64,000 nucleotides of DNA from Nematostella vectensis. Lineage: Eukaryota; Cnidaria; Anthozoa; Actiniaria; Edwardsiidae. The position numbers and the translations under genes were made by a program. Under the pieces are notes generated by a model. That model did not search any database. It saw only the letters and a program-made list of their open reading frames with translations, and was not told where the DNA came from. Below, piece by piece: positions 1-11,175 of this stretch. Each line of letters starts with the position of its first letter. Positions within the stretch are counted from its first letter, which is position 1. The stretch spans positions 3,569,681 to 3,633,680 of the forward strand of contig NC_064040.1 of the NCBI RefSeq assembly GCF_932526225.1. The letters run 5' to 3'.

Positions 1-236
1 TGGCGAAGCCACTCCTCAGTCTCCATTTTTCGCATCTTCTCCAATCTCTTCCGCAGCTTGCTTGACTCCGCAGGTGACGGGGTGTAGTTGGATATCCACC
101 CGGACGCACTGGGCACCTTCGAAAGAGACAAGCAATGGGTATCCCCCTCAGGAGTATCGGACTCCAGCACGGTAGGTGCTGCACAGGCCATCTCCTCCCA
201 AGGTTCCCACACATTGTCGTCAGTAGCTTGCTGCAT
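1..236 (-). CDS. Partial open reading frame cut by left edge, unknown product
   Basis: Reading leftward from an ATG at 236-234, the frame stays open to the edge of the window (78 codons). The predicted N-terminus is acidic and Trp-rich (MQQATDDNVWEPWEEMA), followed by a Ser/Pro/Thr-rich stretch and then a Lys/Arg/Glu-rich helix-like segment (SKLRKRLEKMRKMETEEW). I see no signal peptide or membrane segment. The family is not recognised. It could be the first exon of a real gene, or the N-terminus of a transposon protein, since repeat-like DNA follows on the right. The base composition is richer in G+C than the neighbouring intergenic DNA, which favours coding origin. Confidence 0.4.
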   Translation of the reverse strand, partial: MQQATDDNVWEPWEEMACAAPTVLESDTPEGDTHCLSLSKVPSASGWISNYTPSPAESSKLRKRLEKMRKMETEEWLR

Positions 237-2448
237 CGTCTCTAGGAATTAGGGGGAATGTAAGGGTAGGGATAGAGCCCAAGGTACCAGAAGGCTTCGT
301 CTGTTCCGTCTGAGATGCTCTCCCTGAGTCCTTTGAAGTAGCGGCGGACGGCTGCCAACTTGTTGAGCACTCGTTTTAACGTTGGTCCTCCCGTAGGGTG
401 GTTGAACCTTTCCTAACGCTACCATCTTTTTTATGCTGTTTTCACTAGCCTACGTCACCGTGGCGCTTCGTTCACTTTAGCCAATCCCGACCGCCGTCGC
501 GCCTCACGCTTCGCCACGCTCGATCGGGGGTCCGCATTCCAACGCCGCTATTGGCCCACGCTCGGTTGCGCATAGCGTCTAGCCTACGGCTATTATGTCG
601 CCTGGTTCTTGTATTCACCTGATTGGTTCGTTGCTTTTGGTGACGTCATACCCCTGCGCATGCGCGTTAGACCCCATATGTCGCCTGGCCCGGCCCATCA
701 TACTACTGGTGTTCTTCAGTATCTCATCCCGGTAGGTCACGTGGCCTCGCCCTCGTCATCCGTGTCAGATACTGAAGTGTTGCTCTATACCATGGAAGGA
801 AATTCAGCAAAGAATTTATGCAAAAATTGCGAACATAAAAATAATTTAAAATAGAGGGAATTTAAAATAAAGGAAATAAAAAAAGATAAGGAAAAAATAT
901 GCTCTTTGCCTAGGATCGAACCTGGTATGCAAACTAAAAACGCAAAAAAATATAGACCATACATCCAGACGTGCGCTGAATCACCGTATGGCAGCTAAAG
1001 CTTTACGGCTAGGCTGGAGATTTCGGCCCCAACACCGCTATCTAGCGAACTGTGTAACACACAGGTACCGAGGCACCCGCGCATTAATAGGGAGGCAATA
1101 ACCAGGTTCCTAGCCCTTAAGACCTGAGTCTTATACGGTTACGCCACACACAGCTCGCTGTGACGTAGGGAAAAAAATATCGAGGTCTACCTAGGCGCCG
1201 TCAGTCCCTTGGGGACTCGTTCAGTTACCATGGTAGTGACATCGTAATGCACGTGCGCATGGTTCTATTTTCGTTGACATAACATCAGTGAAGAATAAAA
1301 CGCGTTGCTGTTGTTTTGTTTGCATCTCGAAAGATTTTTTACCGTTTGCGCTTACGTTTAGTGGGTACCAGCCTTAACTACTCCATCAAAAGTTTGCCCC
1401 GTTTAAATTGGAACCTCGACATAACGAAAAATTATATCGTAGCACTCGATATAACGATATTTTGGGAAATTGACAATAAACATTTAAATATAAAAAACGA
1501 ACGAAAGCATCCTCGATCGCTTCAACTCATTCTGTTCACCCATAAAAAAAAAGAAAATAGAACTTTGCGAGGCGAAACCATGACGTGTGCGTGTAAGGCT
1601 GTAAAAATGAAACTGTATAATGTTATCAGGATAGATTTTTCGCATGGGGAAAACGTTATACCGAGAATATTGTAATACCAAGAATTTCGTTATAGAGTTG
1701 ATTTAAATCGTCTTTTTAATACAAACCAAACACTAAGTTCAAACGTCGTATTATCCATGAGCCGTATCCGCATAAGTGTCATTAAGGATCTGCAGCAAGC
1801 TTGGGATCTTTGTTTCGCCAGACGCTGCGATATATTTTCCTTGACGAGCAGTCAAGATAAAACGAATCCGGAATTCGGTTCTCGGAATTTGCTACCGTCT
1901 GTCATTGTTTCGGCCATTTGCCTATAATCGAGGGGAGTACAGTACAACAAATATACAAAGCATACAAATCTGAGCGACCTGATAAACACTTATTTAGTCA
2001 TTATTGATCATATTAATAATTGTAAACTAAAATTGCATTTTTGTGTGTGTAAATTGTTTATATTCAGTGTCTGACACGTTATACGAATTTGAATTATCTA
2101 TTCGCTTTATTTGTGATTATTTAAAGGAAGCTTACTCAACCCATAACGCATTTTTCATTTCTTGCATGGCACCATCCTCGGAGGGTGGTCCCAAAGGGTG
2201 TTTCCCTCTAACTAATTTCTCGCGAGTGAAACGTAAGAGGGAAATACCCCTGGTTTTCCAAAGATGGCATGGCACAGATCCACACGCTCTTACAGAGTAC
2301 TGTCGTGATAGTACTAGATAGAGATTTAGAGATAGTATATTTATTTCTTTACTGCTTGGGGGGGGGGGGGGGGGTGGGGTCGAAGGCATTCAAAAATTAC
2401 AGTCTTAAAAAGGAGGAAAGCAAGAAATCAAGCACACAATGTAAATGT
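237..2448. other. Gene-free stretch with repeat remnants
   Basis: No convincing gene is seen. About 470-740 is relatively G+C-rich with several CpGs and could be promoter-like for the leftward frame at 1-236. At 1395-1700 there are degenerate copies of a 'cctcgatataacga' type motif, typical of pogo/mariner-derived terminal repeats. A poly-G run lies at about 2357-2375. Confidence 0.4.
900..1160 (-). repeat. Possible tRNA-derived SINE fragments
   Basis: On the minus strand a B-box-like GGTTCGATCC lies at 922-913. A second tRNA-like piece near 1090-1150 has an A-box-like TGGCGTAACCG and an anticodon-arm-like inverted repeat. Neither folds into a full tRNA by eye, because stem and loop lengths are wrong. 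I call them SINE-like remnants rather than tRNA genes. Confidence 0.25.
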
Positions 2449-2648
<200 letters not shown>

Positions 2649-3389
2649 GCGGGGGCGGGGCCTCAAACTTCCAATTATTTATATCATTGCGGCAGGGTGG
2701 GCTTATCTCGTCCTTTAAATGGCCTGAGTGACTTTAATAGTAAGACATTAATACCACTAACCTTTTATGTCTTTTATCTACTGGTACGCGTCAGACTTGC
2801 GGTCGATACGTAGAGACGAATTGTAGACTAATGATAAAAATCAAATTTTATTTGCTTGAGATTGTTAGTGCACAGAAGAATCGGCCGAACCTTGAAACTC
2901 AAAGAACGCTGGCTCTAAAAACCCCTCCCTATTCAACAGTTAAGTACCAGAGACCTGGGGAGTTATTTGGCCCTTCTTGTGATCTCATGGCACATGGGCG
3001 GGGTAGTCAGCGTCACAACTGAGAACGATTTTTTGCTCACCCCACTACAGGCCATTTGGCTTGCCTTGGTATTCTTCAGTATCTCCCGCGTCGGGACTTG
3101 GGACTACATGTCGACATGTAGTGATGATTAGATTTTACAAGAATCTAATCTTCAGAAAAAAAGATTGGGGAATAATCTAAAAATATAGGAAAAAGAAAGG
3201 GGTCCCCCCCCCCAAAAAAAAAAAAGGATTTTACAATTTTAATCAGGCATGACGTGTCGGATTCCAGACAGATGGTAATCTAAAACTTGTCATTTTTGTA
3301 CTTATTTTTGCAAGCAAACACGATGATTAAGAAGACACAAGGATCATAAAATGCTCTTAAAGGAGCCATGTCACGTCAGGAAGAATTAT

Positions 3390-3685
3390 AGGCATTGCCA
3401 AGGGCGGTAGGAACAGAATTCGTTAGGCTACATTCTGATAATTTGAATTTTTCCTGCGTCGGGAACGTTTCCGGCTAGCACGTCGGGGACACTTTGCGGG
3501 CCACGGTGTAGTAGCTCAGATCACGCAACGTAACTTGACCGGGTTTTCTAATCAAACAGGGAGAGCGAGTCGTAAACAAGGCACTTTTCAGCCAAATTAG
3601 AGTTTATAAATTTGTGGTTTATTATTAGCATTTAGCCTTACAAACCCTTTCCTACCGCCCTTGCATTGCTAGGCTTTAATCGTGG
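3390..3685. mobile_element. Short element with imperfect terminal inverted repeats
   Basis: The left arm around 3396-3435 (GCCAAGGGCGGTAGGAA followed by a TTAGGCTA-like block) is inversely repeated at about 3625-3672 (TTCCTACCGCCCTTGCA). The arms are roughly 35 bp and imperfect, enclosing about 200 bp with no open frame. This fits an old MITE. A similar CCTACTGCCCTTGTC word occurs at about 35556-35570. Confidence 0.45.
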
Positions 3686-3791
3686 TCAACGAAGTCCGTG
3701 ACCTGGGCCTTGTAAATGCCAAGTAAAAGTCCAGACGATTTATGTCATTAATGCATACGCAATTCTTGCTATACGCTCTCTTCATGCGCCC

Positions 3792-4943
3792 TTAAATAAC
3801 ACTCTCTTTCAGCGTTTTTGCTTCAGGCCAGGTTTGCGGTGAGAAGCTCACGTCTTTCTTAGTATTACTTCCTCGGAAGCTACCGTTAACTCTCGACATC
3901 TGTGTGTAAACGGAGTTCTTATCCACGTTGCATCGCTTAAATATAAGCCCCATAAACGCACGCCTGAAATCCTGACTAACGATAGAATAAATAAGCGGAT
4001 TCGCAGCTGAGTTCAAAATGGTGATAAACACCATAGCGTTGTAGAACGTCCAGAAGTGAAAAGTCGAAAGCACAGGTCGCCAGAAGTACGTGAGAAGTCG
4101 AAAGATGTTAACTGGGAGCATACAAGTTGCGAATGTTAGTACTATCGGTGTCAGAATGCGCTTTGCGCGCGAGTTCTCTCTCATACGCTGTGTCTCTGAG
4201 TCGCTAGCAGTGGTCCCGCTTGTGCGCCTACTCTCATGCCATCGCGTACTGCTGCCGATTTCCCGCCAAATCCCGATGTATGTCCACGAGATGATGACAA
4301 GTGGGAGTACGTATGTGAAGACTACTAGCGTGATGATATAGATGGGCTCAAATGGCTTGACGTTCCGCCAGTCTGGTATGCAGAAGTTGTGTTGCCCAGA
4401 GTCTGAATAAGCCATGATGAAGAAGAGAGGCAAAGAGACAACGAAAAACGACGCAATCCACACGGCAGCGAGATGAAATCCCACGTGACTTGATGTCTTC
4501 TGGTGCATGTTCACGGAAGCGCGAACAATGTTCATGTATCGCTGAAATGCTATGGAGGTTATAAGCCAAATGGACGCCCCGTAAAACGTATCCACACAGG
4601 GAATCAGGTACAGACAGACGAATTTACCTAACGGGAAATTAAGAGGTATCCGCTCCTTCATGACGGCGATGGGGAAAATTATAGTCAAGACGCCCAGATC
4701 AGCGATTGCTAAGTTCATGATGTAGCTATTCATAGAGGAACGGGATCTCAGTCGCTTTGAAGCAATGACTACAATAACCAGAATATTTCCTCCCAAACCA
4801 GCCAACGCTATGCCCACTTCTAGAGCTAGTCGCGCCACCACGAGGGCCAAAGGCTCTTGGTAGAACGAAGTATACAATTTATGAGGTAGCAATGGCGACG
4901 AGGAATTGGTATAGTTCGACGAGTTCGTGGTCGTGTTTGTCAT
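3792..4943 (-). CDS. Class A (rhodopsin-like) GPCR, peptide-receptor type, single exon
   Basis: This encodes a 383-aa seven-helix plasma-membrane receptor from one uninterrupted exon. The N-terminus holds four N-glycosylation sequons (N3, N7, N10, N13). Landmarks in order are GN at 52-53 in TM1; LAIADL with D82 in TM2; C110 at the top of TM3 paired with C188 in loop 2; QRY at 134-136 in place of DRY; W162 in TM4; a Pro in TM5 (213); CMLP at 274-277 in TM6; and NPLIY at 315-319 in TM7. The cytoplasmic tail is about 60 residues and Ser/Thr-rich. The start is the first ATG of the frame and gives a normal extracellular N-terminus. The helix pattern fits neuropeptide-type receptors, but the ligand cannot be named. 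QRY instead of D/ERY and CMLP instead of CWxP are the unusual points; both should affect activation switching. Confidence 0.93.
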   Translation of the reverse strand: MTNTTTNSSNYTNSSSPLLPHKLYTSFYQEPLALVVARLALEVGIALAGLGGNILVIVVIASKRLRSRSSMNSYIMNLAIADLGVLTIIFPIAVMKERIPLNFPLGKFVCLYLIPCVDTFYGASIWLITSIAFQRYMNIVRASVNMHQKTSSHVGFHLAAVWIASFFVVSLPLFFIMAYSDSGQHNFCIPDWRNVKPFEPIYIITLVVFTYVLPLVIISWTYIGIWREIGSSTRWHESRRTSGTTASDSETQRMRENSRAKRILTPIVLTFATCMLPVNIFRLLTYFWRPVLSTFHFWTFYNAMVFITILNSAANPLIYSIVSQDFRRAFMGLIFKRCNVDKNSVYTQMSRVNGSFRGSNTKKDVSFSPQTWPEAKTLKESVI

Positions 4944-7117
4944 CTCGCAGACCGTTTTGCCAGTGCACCTAATGGCTTTCTTGCTTCGTGCTTTTGTATA
5001 TCATCAACGCAACATTTTATGTCTAATCTTGTTTCCTTGTGTCTCTGACAAATGAAAGAGTCACCAGTTAATGACAATTCTCATTACGTGCCGTGGGGAA
5101 TCGGCAGGGAGTGTGAACCGCACTCCAATTTTCTAGATGATTGGATTCTAAAATTAGGTCAGTAATTATGGAGCAAGGTACTTAGAGAATTAAGAACACT
5201 TTACGAGGCGAAAGATGGATGCGTATCCATTGCCGTGGATGGAGTAGTGGCCGCGAAGCTCGTGAACTGTCTCAGTTTGTGCTCCTCTCGGCTGCATCCA
5301 TTCCTCTGTCTACCCCAAATGATTGATTATTTACCTTAGCAATCCACCCCTCCCACCAGTCTTAGAAATGTACAAAGCATCCGCAATACCTGATTACAAA
5401 GAAAAGTTTTGCCTCAGCATGTTCGTTGTTTTCATACTTAAACGTCTTGAAATGTTTCGTGTTTCTGTGTTTCCTTTTGCGACACTGAGAGATGGTTACC
5501 AGAGAGTATATGAGCTCTTTTCACCTGCTCAGCGCGGTTTTGACAAATGCATCGATAACCGTGCGACTACTTCGATCAAGAAAACAGAAGATAGCGTACG
5601 ACTCAATCGAGCTATATTTTTGTGTAGAGCAAGGCCATTATCGGATAAAAATAAAGAACTTTATCCCTCTGGGCGACAGGCAGTACCTCTAATCACTGGC
5701 GTTTTATGGAGGCTGTACTTATGAAAAACGTGAAATGAACTAATGTTTTTCTGATTGAAAAAGCTAACGTTCAATCCTACTACGCTAATTGTTCTCAGGT
5801 AATTAATTAATTTATTTGTGTGCTTGAATTATTAATATTTTGAAATTTTTTTTTTTTGGCCGAGCTTCGGTAACGACCTTTACCGTCAATATATGGCTCA
5901 CTCATTGAAAAAAAAAATCTGCAATTCCGGAGCTAAAACAATCATGGCATTTTTGTAACGATGGCAGTTCGGGTTTCTTTAATTTCAATTGCTCCAAACA
6001 GCCGCAGAGGAAAAAGGAAATCTAGGGAATCACATTGTTAGAGACGACTCAAACTAACCCAATTGTTGTTTGTGTATTGAGTATGATGTGTGCAGGATGT
6101 AAACTGCTAGTGAGGCAAAGGGTTTTCTTGTGCTTCAAAATACCATTGACATTACAGAACTGTTTGGTGAAGATAAAATTCAATAGATCGCTTATTAAGT
6201 CTGCAAGGAAAATATTGTCGGCACAGCGGCGTAACCATAGGATTTTAAACAGGAGGGGGCCCAAAAGGGACTTTCAATGCATTTTTTCCTGTATTTTAGA
6301 TAACGTCCCATACATTTACTGTATTTTTGGCTGCTAAAAGGGGGGGCGGGCCCCCTGGGCCACCCCCTGGCTTCGCCCCTGCGGCAGGAACAGGCTATGA
6401 AAGTTTTGCGAGCAAAAAAGAACGAATTGCAGAGCTGTTTAGCTTCGTGGTCATTTTTATGTCCTATTTTTTCGTGTTATTATCTGATATATTTGGATAA
6501 AAATTTCTTCATACCAGTAAAACGGACAATAACTAGGACATGCATAGGCTTTAAAGAAAATTGGTCGTCTATTTTGTCTATATGCGCTTTCACTATTCCC
6601 CCACAAGCGTTTTATGTTTACACCACCAGATTTTATTAAATAAAAACTACCTGGTTTTTTCTTTATAAATTGTCAAAATAAAAAAAATTGCGTGGAAATT
6701 ATCAACATGAAGAAAACGTTGTCGTTTTGGGGTCTGGTACCGAGGAAATATAGTTTCTTTTCAGGGACCTTCTCAACTAACTAAAGATGGTCAAAGTAAT
6801 TGTTTTTCTCTTCTTGTTACAAGCCATCAAAGTTTACGAAGCCCCTAGGGTACGCTCACCTTAAAAATTACAAGAATCATGCAGATTTTCCAAATAAGGA
6901 ATATATTAGTTTCCTTATAATTAGAGTGACCGCGTTTGGCAAAAACGACTATTTTGGGCTCAATTTTCTTGATATGAACAGCAAATTAATTGTTCCCGTT
7001 GGTATTTTTGCGAGGAAAGAAACTCTTTGAGGAATTTGCGTTTCCAATTCCGCAAAAAATTCGAGCAAACCACCTTATAAGAAAGACACATTAAAATTGC
7101 TTTGCCCTGGGGAGATA
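4944..7117. other. Intergenic, no gene recognised
   Basis: Apart from a degenerate interspersed repeat at about 6230-6385, I see no domain-bearing frame. An open frame at 5323-5724 has no recognisable motif and no splice context, and is probably chance. Confidence 0.4.
6228..6385. repeat. Interspersed element copy A (GGCGTAACC...GGCTTCGCCCCTGC)
   Basis: This shares its core (a 'tacatttactgtatttttggctgct' type block and G-rich 3' half) and its ends with 27484-27635. The ends are loosely inverted (GGCGTAGCCAGG against its complement near the right end), so both look like copies of one short non-autonomous element. Confidence 0.55.
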
Positions 7118-7353
7118 CAGTCGAACCCCGCTAACTAGAACTCGGCTAACCCGAATTCCCCGCTAACTCGAACTAAGTTTGATTTTCCTTGAACCTAATT
7201 TTGAGTCATTTTTACTCTGCTAACTCGAATTCCCCGCTAACTCGAACTGATTTTTGCTTCTCTTCAGAGTTCGAGTTAGCGGGGAATTCGAGTTAGCCGA
7301 GTTCGAGTTAGCGGGGAATTCGAGTAAGCCGATTTCGAGTTAGCGGGGTTCTG
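7118..7353. mobile_element. pogo/mariner-type MITE, 236 bp
   Basis: Inverted ends CAGTCGAACCCCGCTAAC (left) and GTTAGCGGGGTTCTG (right) are flanked by TA on both sides (7116-7117 and 7354-7355). The interior is built from repeats of a 'ctaactcgaattcccc' motif in both orientations, so the whole element can fold back. TA target duplication and CAGT-type ends fit the Tc1/mariner-pogo superfamily. It contains no transposase frame. Confidence 0.75.
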
Positions 7354-10134
7354 TAATCGATATTGTGGGGTTCCGACGTTTCTATTTGTTTGTTTTTTTC
7401 ATTTCCCACGTTTTTGGAGGGGGACATTTTTACTCAACTATCGGTCGAGCGGATTGTGAAATCGGCGAGAAAGTGGTATAAAATTCACGTATTCTTTTTT
7501 TTTTTTTTTTTGGGGGGGGGGAGTGGAATTCAGGGATAATTCATGTTTCCAGGTTTCTATGTTTGTTTCAAATTTCTATTTTTGGTGTGTTTGGGACCTT
7601 AATGTTATAGTTGCGTAGCCCTGGATGGTGTGTGTTCATTTGGTTTGAATACAGTCTCCTAGCTTTCCTTTGAATACGTGTGTTTAACTAATCAGCGGTA
7701 ATTTTTCTTTTGACTGATGAGCAACAGGTGTAAACTGTACTGATAGCGGTTTATGCGTATAGCTTATTTCACTTAACAGCTATTCCTTTTATTGTTCACC
7801 CAAACAGCTGAACGGTTAAAAAAACTACATCCTTTGTCCTCTCCCGCACCAACAGCGCTTTCATCTTTAGAAATAACCATCAATTAAATAAAACAATTTT
7901 TTGTAGCATAGTGCAATATATAAATTAGTGCAGTTGCGTTTTTGTAAACATGGGTTTCCAATCTCGATCATAAAGTCTGCTTTGCCACTCTGGCTCAAAG
8001 GCATGTATGAAAACGACGAAGATTATCTGAAAACCAATTCGCGCGTGCGCAGTTTAGGTTTTGCGCACGCACGGTATTTGTACGGTATTTGCACGGTATT
8101 TGTAGCTCGATACGGGGATACTTGACACGCTAGCCCTACTGTCAGAACGTGCAGAACACGGCTGAAAACACTCTATCACAAAAACCCTAATTACCGAATC
8201 CCTCAATATCGACTTAACACTAGCGCTAGAGCTAAGCTGGACTAATAACAGAGCTTTGTCTTAAAATGCAACCGAGTGCATTTCATAAACTAGACATGCG
8301 GTTTAGGACACAATATCCATTTAAGTCATTTTTGGTCTTTCTTGGCGCGACGAAAAAAAGCCCTGTATTATTGTCACTATAAAAAATATTATGGAGTTGG
8401 CTCAAGTAGTTTCTGGCTTGCCTTTATTTTAGGGTGAAAAGAAAAAAAGGTAAAACTATGTTTATCTTTAAAAATAAAATAAAAAACTTTGAATAAAGGT
8501 GAAAAAGGAATAACGACTGGTAATTTTAGTATTTTTCAATATATGTCACATACTTCGAAGTCAAAAGAAAATAAGATAAATAATACTATTCACCCTTGAT
8601 TACTTGTTGGCTTTTTTACAAAGTATAGACAATAACATTTGAGGAGGCGAAGATTTTTTTATATGCGAGGCTGTGCGACTAAATATTCAGTCAATGTCAA
8701 CCTTAACATGTTTTACGTTTTTTGGTCATTTTTTATGTGGTTATTGTAAGGTGTTATTGGAAAGCTGTTATTGGAAAACTGTAGAACATACTGACAAATA
8801 AATTGAACCCGCATCAGTGGATTTGGTAAAGGTCTATTCCCTTAACCTCTAGAGAATTCCAAACATTTTATGCGGATGTCTATTTATTTGACTTGGAAGG
8901 CTGTTTTTTTATCACGAGTCGCATTTATCAAGCAAAAGCTCCCTCTTAGATTAATAGAGTAAGAACTAGGACGTGAAAAACTTGTTTGTATTGTCGTCAC
9001 CAAAGTCCCTTGCTGCGAGAAAAAGGGAGAAAGGCTGATGTCGACACTTTGTTTCCAAAGCCCAAATACTTTTTTTCTAGATAGAAAAACTGAGCAAAAG
9101 ATTTATCCACAGTTATACTGTAAGTAAACTGTAAAAAAAATTCACTGCATTTGCCACAGTCGGTGACCCAGCACCCTTTGAAGGCATATCATCTCGTACC
9201 GTCAAGTAGTTGAAGGTGTCACTAAGTGAATAAGTCCTTTCTTCCCAGATTATCGTGCTAATAATTTTCTTAGCTCGTATAAAATCTCAAGAGATTTGTA
9301 ATGCAGAAAGTTTTCGTAATGATGTTTCGCTGGCGAGCAGGAAGAAGGTATTACGAGAATTAGACCCAAGTGGCGATACGCGAGAGTTTCACAACTCGTG
9401 TCACGCTCGCCAGGCAACAAAATCTATGAAACCCCTCATGCAATTCTAAAATGACGTCATCACCAGACGTCATGATGGAAGGCATAATAATATACACCGA
9501 TACGGTGCGTACATTGAAATTTATGTCTACCCCCGCGCTTACATTGCCACACGTCTTCACGATAAAACAAGTTTTAGACGATAGATTTAAGGTCAATTTT
9601 GACATGTTTCCGCTTTGGTATTGTTTTATTTGCGTTTTCAATTAGCCCTGGTGCTATCAATAGTTTGGTATTACAGTAAGTGTGTGACTCCATTAGCGCA
9701 GAGTTTGAGCACGAATGAAGGGCTCCTCAAGTTTTTTTAAGTCTTTTCCGGCTGACCCGAATGGCAAACAAGTATAACACAATTCTCACTTAAAAACATA
9801 AAAAGTCCATTTACGACTCGAATAATGGACTCAAATGGTTTCGTAATCTTTCAGAACGCTAACCTCGTAACTATTTCTATTGCGAAATCCATGCGTTTAT
9901 ATTGAAGTGCAAGTAACACAAATAGAATTATCCCACAAAACCATTATTCGCACACATATTCTCATTCCCTAGTTCTATTTTGTATCTCCTGGATATAGCT
10001 CTTTAATTACTGATTTTTGTTGTCATAAAGGTTTTTAAGTGGGAACAATTGTTATTGGTTTTTAAACTGTTTAAAAAGCGTTTTACTGTCTTCAGCAGCT
10101 CTTGAAAAAAACTATAAACAATAAACCAAAAATT

Positions 10135-10227
10135 GACAACAACGCAGATTTGGTGTTTTAGAGCAGGTTTTAACCTGAAGAAGGCTGCCGAAATAACTTT
10201 CTTAAAAAACAAATCTGCGTTGTTGTC
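10135..10227 (+). repeat. Inverted-repeat element with CCTGAAGAAGGC motif
   Basis: An 18-bp arm GACAACAACGCAGATTTG (10135-10152) is perfectly inverted at 10210-10227. Between them lies 'taacctgaagaaggctgccgaaa' at 10171-10193. The same arm occurs at about 30994-31013 next to an inverted copy of the CCTGAAGAAGGC word at about 31045-31059, so this is a dispersed family. The CTGAAGA...GAAA spacing resembles degenerate hammerhead cores seen at the ends of Penelope-like elements, but stem II here would be too short to call a ribozyme. Confidence 0.5.
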
Positions 10228-10887
10228 GACTTTTACTTAAATATTTTATTGATATCTGTCGACGCAGACCACAAGGTCCGACGTACAACCAGCAGACAGA
10301 GACTGCCCGGTGATTTTATCCCTAAATGTTTGTAAATAATAAACCCCTTGCAGTGATCTACTTTAGACATTTTACGATAAGAAAAGTTAACAGTACTAGC
10401 TATAAAGGCAAAATGTTCTGACGTACCGAGGAAGGACAGCTTCAACACCCTCCACACGTAACTCAGTATTTTCTTGGTCCACTTGAGCTGATATACACTA
10501 TAGAAAGCGGTCAAATTTTTTTCTCGCGTTGAGACAATCCGTCTTTTTCTAGATTCGCCTCTACACGCTTGTTGCACTGTCTGATTCTATAATCCGATGA
10601 CGGTCGCAATGGTTTAAATAAATGACCTTACTGACTGACTCTAGGGAATAAGGAAGTCCGGCAACAGTTCCCCTGATCTGAGCATACTAGCAGCCTGGTA
10701 GCGTCTTTTAAAAATATAGACATCTGCGTGTGAGGCCTATGACGTCACGTAGGACACTGATTTGAAAATCCTCCTTGCCCATATATGGCTCACACTCTTG
10801 CGCATCCTCAGTGAGGACGTTAAAATGGCAGCTGTATATGAATGTACAGAGCCGTAGCAGGCCACGTAAGATTGGGGGGGGGGGGCA

Positions 10888-11175
10888 CAATACAGAAACA
10901 CAAGCCCCCAGTGCCCCACCCCCTGCTACGGCCCTGCTGTATGTGAGAATGGTTATAACCAAACGCATTGGGGGGAGGGGGGAGGGGAACAATACAGAAA
11001 CACAAGCCCCCAGTGCCCCACCCCCTGCTACGGCCCTGCTGTATGTGAGAATGGTTATAACCAAACGCATTGGACAAAGCAGTTGTTACCTCGTTACCTT
11101 ACCTATAAATGTGAGAATGGTTATAACCAAACGCATTGGACAAAGCAGTTGTTACCTTGTTACCTTACCTATAAT
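10888..11175. repeat. Nested tandem duplication (102-bp and 66-bp periods)
   Basis: A block starting 'caatacagaaacac' at 10888 repeats at 10990 (period about 102). Its 3' portion, starting 'tgtgagaatggttataacc', repeats again at 11044 and 11110 (period 66). The duplicated block carries the GCTACGGCCCTGC word that recurs in other short repeats of this window. Confidence 0.8.

Noticed and set aside
900-1160. Genuine tRNA gene, because of the B-box-like GGTTCGATCC and an anticodon-like arm
   Set aside because: No complete cloverleaf could be drawn; acceptor stem and loop sizes do not fit. Kept only as a SINE-like remnant.
5323-5724. 133-codon open frame
   Set aside because: No recognisable domain, no signal peptide, no splice support, and composition like surrounding intergenic DNA.
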